From contig JAGSYV010000007.1 in assembly GCA_018262505.1 (NCBI GenBank), forward strand, positions 1 to 51,956: 51,956 bases of DNA, in the 5' to 3' direction. Positions within the stretch are counted from its first letter, which is position 1, and each line of letters begins with the position of its first letter. Source of the stretch: Pseudomonadota bacterium (lineage in GTDB: Bacteria; Pseudomonadota; Alphaproteobacteria; Rhizobiales; Pleomorphomonadaceae). Positions 22,564 to 29,635 of this stretch are shown in pieces. Both the position numbers and the translations under genes were made by a program. The notes below the pieces were generated by a model, which saw only the letters and a program-made list of their open reading frames with translations, was not told the DNA's origin and searched no databases.

Positions 22564-24197
22564 GCTGCGACCCTCTTGCGAGCCTTGGACCTGCCGGTCG
22601 AAAATGGGAGTGTAGGCTCATCATCGTGGTCGAGACCGGCGTCTTCGACGCGCTCGTCTTCGGCGAGCCCCATGTCGGCAGTCATTTCACCCCGTGTCAG
22701 CTCCTTCTGTTTCGTCCAGATAGCGTAGAGCTCCTCTTTAGGTAGCGGGACGTAGAAGCGGAGGACCCGCTTCAGGGCTGAGGTAGTCGCCCGCTCTGCA
22801 AGAAGCGAGAACTCTCGCGGATCACACGACGAAAGGAGCTCGATGAGTTCGCCGCGCTCAGCTGCATCTAGCCGCGAGAATTCTGCGCGATAGGCGTCGA
22901 GGCGTTGTTCAGGGTCGAAGCGTTCGTACCAATCGCGGTTGAAGATGAAGTCATGCGGCAACAGGAGAATGCGTTCGTAGTCGGCGAAGGTGTCGCCGTA
23001 TGCCCGCTTGAAGAACGTCGGCTCCCCGCTGACGATTCCGTGGGTCGCCTGAAGAATGATTTGCATCGATCGGAGCTGGTAGCGCGACCATTTTTCGCCG
23101 ACGTGCCCGCGGTCTGGGCGGTCTGTGGGCTGATATCGCATCGGGAACGACCAAATTCTGACGCCAAGCTCCTCGTTCAGCGTCACGTTCAAGCGCATAC
23201 GCTCGAACAAATCCTGAGGCCCATCGTGAAAGTTATACAGCATATAGTTCGATAGTTCGGTGAGACCGTACTCGGCCGCGTAGCGCACAGCTTGTTCATA
23301 CGGCTTCTTCACGCCCAAATGATCAAACGCGATCCGGAGCGGCTTAAGGCAGATCGTGGCGAGCTCACGCAGGTACATAGGATCCTTGCAGAGAATCCGG
23401 GCATCGACACCTTGATTGAAGTCCACCCGCCGCTGCACGGCCACCCGAGATCCTGGACGGAGCAGCTTTGCTCCAGGCGTGAATCCAAGGTCCCTAATCT
23501 CGGCGATGATTTCCTTGAAGCGCGGCGAGGCGACAACATTGTTATCCATGAGGATCAGATCCTTTTTCGGACCGTACAAATCCTCGATGGCACGGACGAG
23601 GCCGGTGAGCGATTCAGTGTCGCGTTGTGCACCCTCAAGCTTAGGAACGCCACAGAAATGGCACTTTCGAATGCAACCCCGAGAGGTGTAGGCGAAATAT
23701 GCGTCCCGGACAGAGTATTTATACTCCACCTGATTAAGTATATTATAGTCTGGAACCAGGTCTTCGATAGGTTGACCATAGTTGTCATCAGCGTAAAATT
23801 CTTCAGAGAATTCATCCAGCTGCAACGCCACAGCAGGTGGCTGGGACAGAAGACCCTTGATGAATCGAACACCGTGCCAGCGGCGTTCGGTCAGAAATCG
23901 GCTGTGCATCAGGGATGCTGCGATTCCTCCCACGAACACCTTGTCGGCTTGCCCATTGGCGACTTCCAAGGCGAAGTCAATCGTCTGGGCAATTTTGGGA
24001 TATTCGAACGAAAACAGGGTAGTAACATAAATCCGGTCCCATGCTTCAGACAGGACTGTGCGATCTTCACCCTTGATGAAGCGCACACGATCCCGCTTAC
24101 CACGCGGCCCGTGATACTGAGCGATTTTCATCAAGCCTAAAGGAGGATACTTGTTCTTGTAGCCCGGCTCGATCAATAGGATGTTCTTGTTAGCCAC
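22560..24197 (-). CDS. Radical SAM protein of the cargo operon
   Basis: 545 residues. The iron-sulfur motif CxxxCxxC is present as GCIRKCHFCG (Cys175, Cys179, Cys182), followed by a radical SAM barrel (LILMDNNVVASPRF and the remaining strands). The first 150 residues look like the Rossmann-type domain that precedes the barrel in B12-dependent members (PPLGLMKIAQY, VFVGGIAASLM), but the cobalamin ligand motif DxHxxG is not visible, so B12 use is doubtful. The C-terminal 200 residues are unassigned and end in a basic tail. The substrate is unknown; with DGQHR partners a nucleic-acid modification is a reasonable hypothesis. Overlaps both neighbours by a few bases. Confidence 0.85.
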   Translation of the reverse strand: MANKNILLIEPGYKNKYPPLGLMKIAQYHGPRGKRDRVRFIKGEDRTVLSEAWDRIYVTTLFSFEYPKIAQTIDFALEVANGQADKVFVGGIAASLMHSRFLTERRWHGVRFIKGLLSQPPAVALQLDEFSEEFYADDNYGQPIEDLVPDYNILNQVEYKYSVRDAYFAYTSRGCIRKCHFCGVPKLEGAQRDTESLTGLVRAIEDLYGPKKDLILMDNNVVASPRFKEIIAEIRDLGFTPGAKLLRPGSRVAVQRRVDFNQGVDARILCKDPMYLRELATICLKPLRIAFDHLGVKKPYEQAVRYAAEYGLTELSNYMLYNFHDGPQDLFERMRLNVTLNEELGVRIWSFPMRYQPTDRPDRGHVGEKWSRYQLRSMQIILQATHGIVSGEPTFFKRAYGDTFADYERILLLPHDFIFNRDWYERFDPEQRLDAYRAEFSRLDAAERGELIELLSSCDPREFSLLAERATTSALKRVLRFYVPLPKEELYAIWTKQKELTRGEMTADMGLAEDERVEDAGLDHDDEPTLPFSTGRSKARKRVAA

Positions 24198-25161
24198 TGA
24201 CCACCTTGTATTTTGTCCGGCGGCGAACCTCCCGGATGTATTCTATTGCGGCCTTAACGCCGCCTTGCCCGCCATACCCCTTCAGTGAGCCGTCGTTGGT
24301 CCAGTCGATCCGGTCCACAAATTCCGAGAGTACAGCCGCAAAGTTTCGGCTGTCGCAGACACACCGCGCGTCCCGGCTCTCCAGGTAGATGTCCGAGGCA
24401 ATCCGTGTGAGCGCGTAGACGCCTATGCCTTTTGTCAGCACGTGCCGGCGAGGGTCGGCCCACGCGTCGGGAAGCGTCTCGGCGACAGCCTGCCAAAATC
24501 TCTCGACTGTCAGAGTTGCCGCCTCGACCGACATGTCCTTGAGGATGCGGGTCGCTCGCAAGAAATCATGCGCTGCCTGCTGCATCATGCGCAAGGAAGC
24601 GACCCGCTTGAGTCCCGATGTCGTGTTTCCGCCGAGATTGAGCCGCCTCCGCCACGGAGAGGCCTCCGAATTGTTGAGGTGAAGCGCGATGAAGAGCTCT
24701 GGCCGTTCGGCTGCTAGGTCACCCGCGAACTGAGCTTCATGATAGTCCAGCAGGCTACGACTCAGGCCTTTCGCCTTGCTGTTAATGATGTTGAATACTT
24801 CCATTTCCTCACGCCGGGATAGGCCGAGGAAACACATGAACGGCAAAACGATCGGCAGATCAGCAAGGTGACCGAGCCGGTGCTGGCAGTCCACCTGCGC
24901 CATAACCTTTCCCGCGTCAGGCTCGATCACAAGCTCGGCAGCAAGGCCGACGTCTCTCACGGTCCAACGGTTCTCATGAGGAGGGCGCAGATTGAGCGTC
25001 AGCGGTATCGTCGAGCTGTTGTCCTGTTTGATGTAGCGCCGAAAATCTTGGCTATGACGAGCATTGAAGGGACGCTGATAGCCTTCACCTGTGTCCTCAT
25101 TCAGTATGTCGGCAAAGCTATGGGCGTAAAGCAGGTTCGCCGGGGCGAAACCAAGCAACAC
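24190..25161 (-). CDS. DGQHR-type protein, short form (DCQHR variant)
   Basis: 323 residues from a GTG at 25161. VDCQHRLGHL (91-95 is DCQHR) stands where DndB-like proteins have DGQHR, preceded by YQRPFNARHSQDFRRYI and followed by FNIINSKAKGLSRSLLDYHE, the spacing and pattern of the family (related to the ParB/sulfiredoxin fold). The glycine of DGQHR is Cys here. DGQHR proteins accompany DNA phosphorothioation (DndB) and deazaguanine DNA-modification systems, usually as regulators or DNA-binding parts. Ends eight bases inside the radical SAM start. The frame is open upstream to about 25,224 without a better start. Confidence 0.78.
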   Translation of the reverse strand: MLLGFAPANLLYAHSFADILNEDTGEGYQRPFNARHSQDFRRYIKQDNSSTIPLTLNLRPPHENRWTVRDVGLAAELVIEPDAGKVMAQVDCQHRLGHLADLPIVLPFMCFLGLSRREEMEVFNIINSKAKGLSRSLLDYHEAQFAGDLAAERPELFIALHLNNSEASPWRRRLNLGGNTTSGLKRVASLRMMQQAAHDFLRATRILKDMSVEAATLTVERFWQAVAETLPDAWADPRRHVLTKGIGVYALTRIASDIYLESRDARCVCDSRNFAAVLSEFVDRIDWTNDGSLKGYGGQGGVKAAIEYIREVRRRTKYKVVSG

Positions 25162-25292
25162 AGGTCGATGTGCCGAAACGCCCTTCAGGCAGGAGAAAAC
25201 GATGTGTGCGATGACAGCGACTCCCTAACCAAATTGCAGCGCTATGCTGCATTTTTGGCAGACAGTGGCTGCAAGTTCAAGCCGTCAAATGA

Positions 25293-27659
25293 TCAAGCGA
25301 CGGCGTCCAACACCGCAGCAGCCTCTTCCGTGAGATAGCGCTGCTTCGGATCCACCGGCACCTTGCCCTCAATATGGATTTTTACAAGCTCGTGGACCCG
25401 AGCAACAAAAGCGACTTGGTCCTTTGACAGAGGTCCCTTTTCAGCGTGATGGGTTACCGTTCTTGCCCTATTGACCTTTCCGATCCAGCGGACAAGCGTT
25501 GCCTTCGCGCCCTTCCCATAGAAATTGTAGTAATCTTTGAAGTGTTCCCAGTTGTCGCCGTACAAAACTATGTCTGCATAGTTCACAAAAAACAAATAGC
25601 GCCAACGTTCAAGCTCGCCGTTGTTTTCATTGTAGTTACGATCGCAGTCATTCCTGACGGTCTTCGGGACGCCCTGCACCCACCATGCGTCCTTTGCTTC
25701 GCCGTATTTTGCCTTGAGCGTCGCCAGGACGTCACTAAACAAAATGCGGTTGATCTCATCGATCATGTCCTTTGCTTGCTTAGTCCCTTCAGCATCCTGG
25801 CTTTCGAGATATTCCCGAACCTCTTTCAAATCAAAGCTGGGTACTGCTTCGTAGATGATAGCCATTAACTGCAAGCAGTTTTGGCTAACACTGAGCAGAG
25901 AGCTGCCGCGGTTTCTAAACCGAGCAACGTCGGCAGTGTCGGCCCGCCGGAAATACTCGACGATTGGCGCGACCAGCGGCGCAACTCGTTCAATGATTTC
26001 GGCAGGTTCAAGGCTGACGGTACGAGTCCCATCGCGCTCTACAAATAAAATGAGTTTCCTAAATAACTGCATTAGCGCGCGAAGGCCGAGATTGGTGCAA
26101 AGATAACCACCTTTCGCATCCCCCAACGCCCAATGCTCCGACAGCGCTCCCGCGAAGAGATTGAAATAGGCGGCCAGGGTCTGGCTTGCTTTATCCAACG
26201 TGAGAAGGGGTGTTGCACTTACCTCGGCTAACGGCCCGGGCTGCAAAGTCACGGTCGCGCCCTTGCCAACCTTATGGATGGTTCCGAGGAGGTTGTTTTC
26301 AGCAATGCCATCAGCCAGAGATGTCAGAGTCAGGCATCGGACATAGTCCTTGTCCTGCGCAACAGTCAGGATGCGGTCTTTGAACGGAGACCCCCTGAGG
26401 CTGTCCAGCCGAAGCGACACACGGGCGCACAAAGCCTCGAGACGACGCTTGGGATCCTCGTGATCAATATCCAGGCTAGATACGATCTCGTTCACGAGGT
26501 TTCTGGAGACTTTCACTTGCTGAGTGTTAATGTCGACGAACATCTGGATCTCGTCGCGGGTCGGCATGTTTTCGTAAGCGAGGACCGACACGACCGAGCG
26601 ATCTTCCTTTGCGTCTCGTCTGGCATAGGCATAGCCGTATAGACGGTGTTGTCCGTCAATTATCCAGGCAGACCCATATTGACCAGGCAGGTTTAGCGTT
26701 CCCGTCGCCGTTTCTCCGAAGTTCTCGGTGACGTCAAAGTTTAGACCAAGCTTGATATTCACGACGATATTGGTCGGAAACGTCCCGCCGTCGTCGATGT
26801 ACTTACCGATAGCCTTAAGCCGGGTGGATTTTACCATGCGCTGGTAGGTGTCGAGATCGGAGTTCGACACCTTCGCCATGTGGCTGATGTAGGCAATCCG
26901 TAGGAGATCATGGGGCGAAATCAGGAAGTTGTAGAAGATTGTCTTTCCAACGCGCCCACGTGTTGCCGGCACCTTGGTCCGAAGACCCTCAACCTTCTCG
27001 CCCTTGAAATACCGGCCGAGGAATTGATAGCGCGCAGCTGTCTTGAGGATGTCAGTAAGGCGCTGGAAGTAGGCGAGGTCGTCTTCGGTTATGATCGGGA
27101 CGCCGGCGGCCTCTGCCCGCGCTCTATCCGCAGCACGCCAGTCGATATTGCGGGTCGCAATGGCGAATTTTACCTTTAGCTTCGGATCTCGGCCATAGTG
27201 GCTGTGGACTGCTTTGACCACGTCCTCCCGGATTGCCGCGATTTTGTCGAGCAACGCCTTAACCGACTTGGTGCCGGTCTCTTGGGAATGCGTGCATTCG
27301 ACAATGAAGACTGTCTCATCATCCTTTGCGAAAACGTCTAATTGACGTGCAGGGGCTTTGTCATTGAGTTGGACGCGAAAGTTGCGGTCGGCGCTGAGTT
27401 CCGTAAACCCCATCTTGTAGAGAAGAGACCAAACGTCATCCTCAAGTTGACGATCGACCGATTTTTCTCGTCCTACCCGAATAGAGTGCTTGTTCCGCTT
27501 CAGTACCCGCCAACCATCAGCTTCCTCTCCAGCTAATTTCAGTTCCAGACTTTCAGCTGAATTCCCGCTGATCGTCTTTTCATCAACAGTTTTCGCTCGA
27601 AGTAAGGCGATTGACTTTAGATTGTCGCCAGATGAAAGCCCGATTAGCGTGTCTACCAT
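25293..27659 (-). CDS. DGQHR-domain protein, long form with nuclease-like N-terminus
   Basis: 788 residues from the ATG at 27659, preceded by GGGGGCGGAGG. The first 215 residues resemble a PD-(D/E)XK restriction-like fold: QLDVFAKDDETVFIVECTHS gives Asp108 and Glu121, but the expected lysine (ExK) is Thr123, so cleavage activity is uncertain. The DGQHR domain follows at about 240-480 with WIIDGQHRLYGYA (DGQHR 335-339) and MFVDINTQQVKVSRNL, the family's second conserved block. The C-terminal 300 residues are unassigned. First gene of the operon, 131 bases upstream of the short DGQHR gene. It could recognise modified or unmodified DNA for the others; that is inference. Confidence 0.85.
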   Translation of the reverse strand: MVDTLIGLSSGDNLKSIALLRAKTVDEKTISGNSAESLELKLAGEEADGWRVLKRNKHSIRVGREKSVDRQLEDDVWSLLYKMGFTELSADRNFRVQLNDKAPARQLDVFAKDDETVFIVECTHSQETGTKSVKALLDKIAAIREDVVKAVHSHYGRDPKLKVKFAIATRNIDWRAADRARAEAAGVPIITEDDLAYFQRLTDILKTAARYQFLGRYFKGEKVEGLRTKVPATRGRVGKTIFYNFLISPHDLLRIAYISHMAKVSNSDLDTYQRMVKSTRLKAIGKYIDDGGTFPTNIVVNIKLGLNFDVTENFGETATGTLNLPGQYGSAWIIDGQHRLYGYAYARRDAKEDRSVVSVLAYENMPTRDEIQMFVDINTQQVKVSRNLVNEIVSSLDIDHEDPKRRLEALCARVSLRLDSLRGSPFKDRILTVAQDKDYVRCLTLTSLADGIAENNLLGTIHKVGKGATVTLQPGPLAEVSATPLLTLDKASQTLAAYFNLFAGALSEHWALGDAKGGYLCTNLGLRALMQLFRKLILFVERDGTRTVSLEPAEIIERVAPLVAPIVEYFRRADTADVARFRNRGSSLLSVSQNCLQLMAIIYEAVPSFDLKEVREYLESQDAEGTKQAKDMIDEINRILFSDVLATLKAKYGEAKDAWWVQGVPKTVRNDCDRNYNENNGELERWRYLFFVNYADIVLYGDNWEHFKDYYNFYGKGAKATLVRWIGKVNRARTVTHHAEKGPLSKDQVAFVARVHELVKIHIEGKVPVDPKQRYLTEEAAAVLDAVA

Positions 27660-27688
27660 ACCTCCGCCCCCGCGCTTCGGATGATTCA

Positions 27689-27718
27689 ATTATTGTGACA
27701 AGCTAATAGTCTGCGCAA
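27689..27718 (-). promoter_or_regulatory. Candidate sigma-70 promoter of the cargo operon
   Basis: On the minus strand TTGCGC (27718-27713) and AATAAT (27694-27689) are separated by 18 bases, about 30 bases before the first start codon. Confidence 0.4.
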
Positions 27719-28216
27719 GTTTGGCAAGCGCCCAGACAGAACTGATCCCCCGTTTCCTCGGTAGGTCAACCGAGCGGCATAGGTAGCTGAGGTTATCGGG
27801 TGCCGCGTAAGGCTACCTACAAACGCGAAGACGACCTGCGTTCGGTCTACACCGCCTCGCACTCATATCAGCATCACAGCCAGTCTCGATCTGCGGGACC
27901 GTACGTATTCATTCTCTGTCTACCGTTGCCAACCAGAACAGCATTCCAACCTGCGTTAGCCAAAACGACGTCGACATCTACACCATTGCATACCTCATGC
28001 CGATCAATGTTGCCCCGAATACAGACGTGGCATCTCCTGCTCACGTAAGTTGATGCCGTCGGAGCGCAAGTTCTTAAATCCCCAAATCCGTTTTTGCGGG
28101 ATTACGGCTGATGAGGGAAAACCTTCCCTTACGGCCGCGTCTTGTCTCGGCCGTCCCCTTTCTGCGGTGAGATCCCGCAACGCCCATCGAGAGTGAGAGT
28201 CCGGACCGGATTTCCG
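27719..28216. other. Divergent intergenic region between cargo operon and ICE backbone
   Basis: About 500 bases. Contains an inverted repeat TAGGTAGC / GCTACCTA (27780-27787 and 27812-27819, 24-base loop), and GGGAAAACCTTCCC near 28,118. A plus-strand frame of 82 codons at 27,800 has no recognisable product and I do not call it. It must hold the promoter of the DUF932 gene. Confidence 0.4.
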
Positions 28217-28257
28217 TGACGGGTAAGGGCTGGAGAGAGGATCTCCGGCGCCCGTCA
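28217..28257 (+). promoter_or_regulatory. Nested-hairpin leader before the DUF932 gene
   Basis: Outer stem TGACGGG (28217-28223) with CCCGTCA (28251-28257); inner stem GGAGA / TCTCC (28232-28246) with a 5-base loop. GGAG and the ATG at 28272 follow. The same arrangement with compensating differences stands before parB, so this is a conserved leader structure rather than chance. Confidence 0.6.
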
Positions 28258-28271
28258 TGGAGTTTGACCCC

Positions 28272-29465
28272 ATGAACATGCAGGTTCTTGATGCCCGTCG
28301 CGACATGAGTGGCGGCTATAAGGTCGATATCAGTCGTGGTAAGCGCATCGGGCGGGTGTCGTCCGAATGGTTCTCCCGCCCGGCCGACGAGCGTTACCTG
28401 TCCCTGACTGAGCTCGCCCATTCGGTCCGCGCCCGAACGGAGCGCAGCCGGACCCGCTTGGTCGAGACCGCGCTGATCCATGTCGAGGCGAGTCGCGCCG
28501 ATCCAGAGCGCCTGTCCCTGATCCTGCCGGGATCGGACGCACCGGTCGCACCGACGCATTGGAGTTTTGGCCAGCTCGCGAGCCAGGTCGGTGCACCGGC
28601 CGCCTATCTACGTCAGCTCCCGGCTGCACTCGCCGGCATCAATCTGCAGTATGGCCTCAGCACCGATCGCGGTGAGCAGATCAAGACACTCGAAACCGAC
28701 GATGGTCGGGTCGAACTGCGCGCCGTCACCGGTCCGGACTACGGCCGCATCTACGACCACGAACTAGTCGAGGCCGTGCAGCACATCGCCGGCAACGGCA
28801 CCGGCGACACGCGGTGGAAGATCCCTGGCGTCCTCGACTGGTCGACTGGCATCTACAATCCCTGCGTCGACATCACCCAGGATACGACGACGCTCTATGC
28901 CAGCGATCGCGACGTATTCCTGTTCCTGGTTGACGACCTCAATCCCATTGAGGCCGGTCGTCTACCGGACGGCTCGCCCGATCTCTTCTTTCGAGGCTTC
29001 TATTGCTGGAACTCCGAGGTCGGCGCCAAGACGCTCGGCTTGGCAAGCTTCTATCTCCGCGCCGTGTGCCAGAATCGCAATCTCTGGGGCGTCGAGGATT
29101 TCGAGGAGATCACCATCCGCCACTCGAAATACGCCGCCTCGCGTTTCGCCCATGAGGCGGCACCGGCGCTGCTCAACTTCGCCAACTCTTCGCCGATGCC
29201 CTTCGTCAACAGCATCAAGGCGGCGCGTGCGCGGATCGTAGCGAAGACCAATGAGGACCGCAGCGACTTCCTGCGTCGGCGCGGCTTCTCCAAGTCCGAG
29301 ACGGCGAAGATCATCGACACCGTGCTCGCCGAGGAGGGACATCCGCCGACCAGCATCTTTGATTTTGTGCAGGGGATCACCGCCGTCGCCCGCGACAAGT
29401 CGCACCAGGACGCCCGTCTCGACATGGAGGCGAAGGCGAAGAAGTTGCTCGATCGCGCTGCCTGA
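28272..29465 (+). CDS. DUF932 domain-containing protein
   Basis: About 397 residues. DUF932 proteins are common in ICEs and large phages and are related to phage/plasmid-like proteins of unknown activity. Recognised from GLSTDRGEQIKTL, VTGPDYGRIYDHELVEAV, DRDVFLFLVDD, FFRGFYCWNSEVGAKTL and RHSKYAASRF in the family order. I choose the ATG at 28272 because a start at 28257 would sit inside the leader stem, and because GGAG lies nine bases before it, as in the parB leader. First gene of the plus-strand ICE backbone. Confidence 0.88.
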   Translation: MNMQVLDARRDMSGGYKVDISRGKRIGRVSSEWFSRPADERYLSLTELAHSVRARTERSRTRLVETALIHVEASRADPERLSLILPGSDAPVAPTHWSFGQLASQVGAPAAYLRQLPAALAGINLQYGLSTDRGEQIKTLETDDGRVELRAVTGPDYGRIYDHELVEAVQHIAGNGTGDTRWKIPGVLDWSTGIYNPCVDITQDTTTLYASDRDVFLFLVDDLNPIEAGRLPDGSPDLFFRGFYCWNSEVGAKTLGLASFYLRAVCQNRNLWGVEDFEEITIRHSKYAASRFAHEAAPALLNFANSSPMPFVNSIKAARARIVAKTNEDRSDFLRRRGFSKSETAKIIDTVLAEEGHPPTSIFDFVQGITAVARDKSHQDARLDMEAKAKKLLDRAA

Positions 29466-29471
29466 AATCCT

Positions 29472-29509
29472 CCGAACCGGAGATGCGGCTCTCTGCATCT
29501 CCGGTTCGG
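29472..29509 (+). terminator. Strong stem-loop after the DUF932 gene
   Basis: A perfect 15-bp stem CCGAACCGGAGATGC / GCATCTCCGGTTCGG with an 8-base loop, seven bases after the stop codon. There is no immediate T-run, only a pyrimidine-rich stretch farther on, so it may shield the mRNA end as much as terminate. Confidence 0.55.
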
Positions 29510-29580
29510 CGCATCCGTGTCTTTCCGTTTCTCCGTTTCCGTGGCGCCGTCCTCAGAGGAAGAGGGCGGCGCTTCGCTTC

Positions 29581-29623
29581 GTGACGGATTTGGTTCGAGA
29601 GAGAGGCTCTCGGCGTCCGTCAC
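29581..29623 (+). promoter_or_regulatory. Nested-hairpin leader before parB
   Basis: Outer stem GTGACGG (29581-29587) with CCGTCAC (29617-29623); inner stem CGAGAG / CTCTCG (29596-29612) with a 5-base loop. GGAG follows and the parB ATG is at 29636. Parallel to the leader of the DUF932 gene. Confidence 0.6.
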
Positions 29624-29635
29624 GGAGTAAGTTCC

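Noticed and set aside
27800..28048. 82-codon plus-strand frame between cargo and backbone
   Set aside because: No ribosome site, no homologous pattern, crosses an inverted repeat.
28257..28271. Start of the DUF932 gene at 28257
   Set aside because: This ATG lies in the 3' arm of the conserved leader stem; the next ATG matches the parB arrangement.
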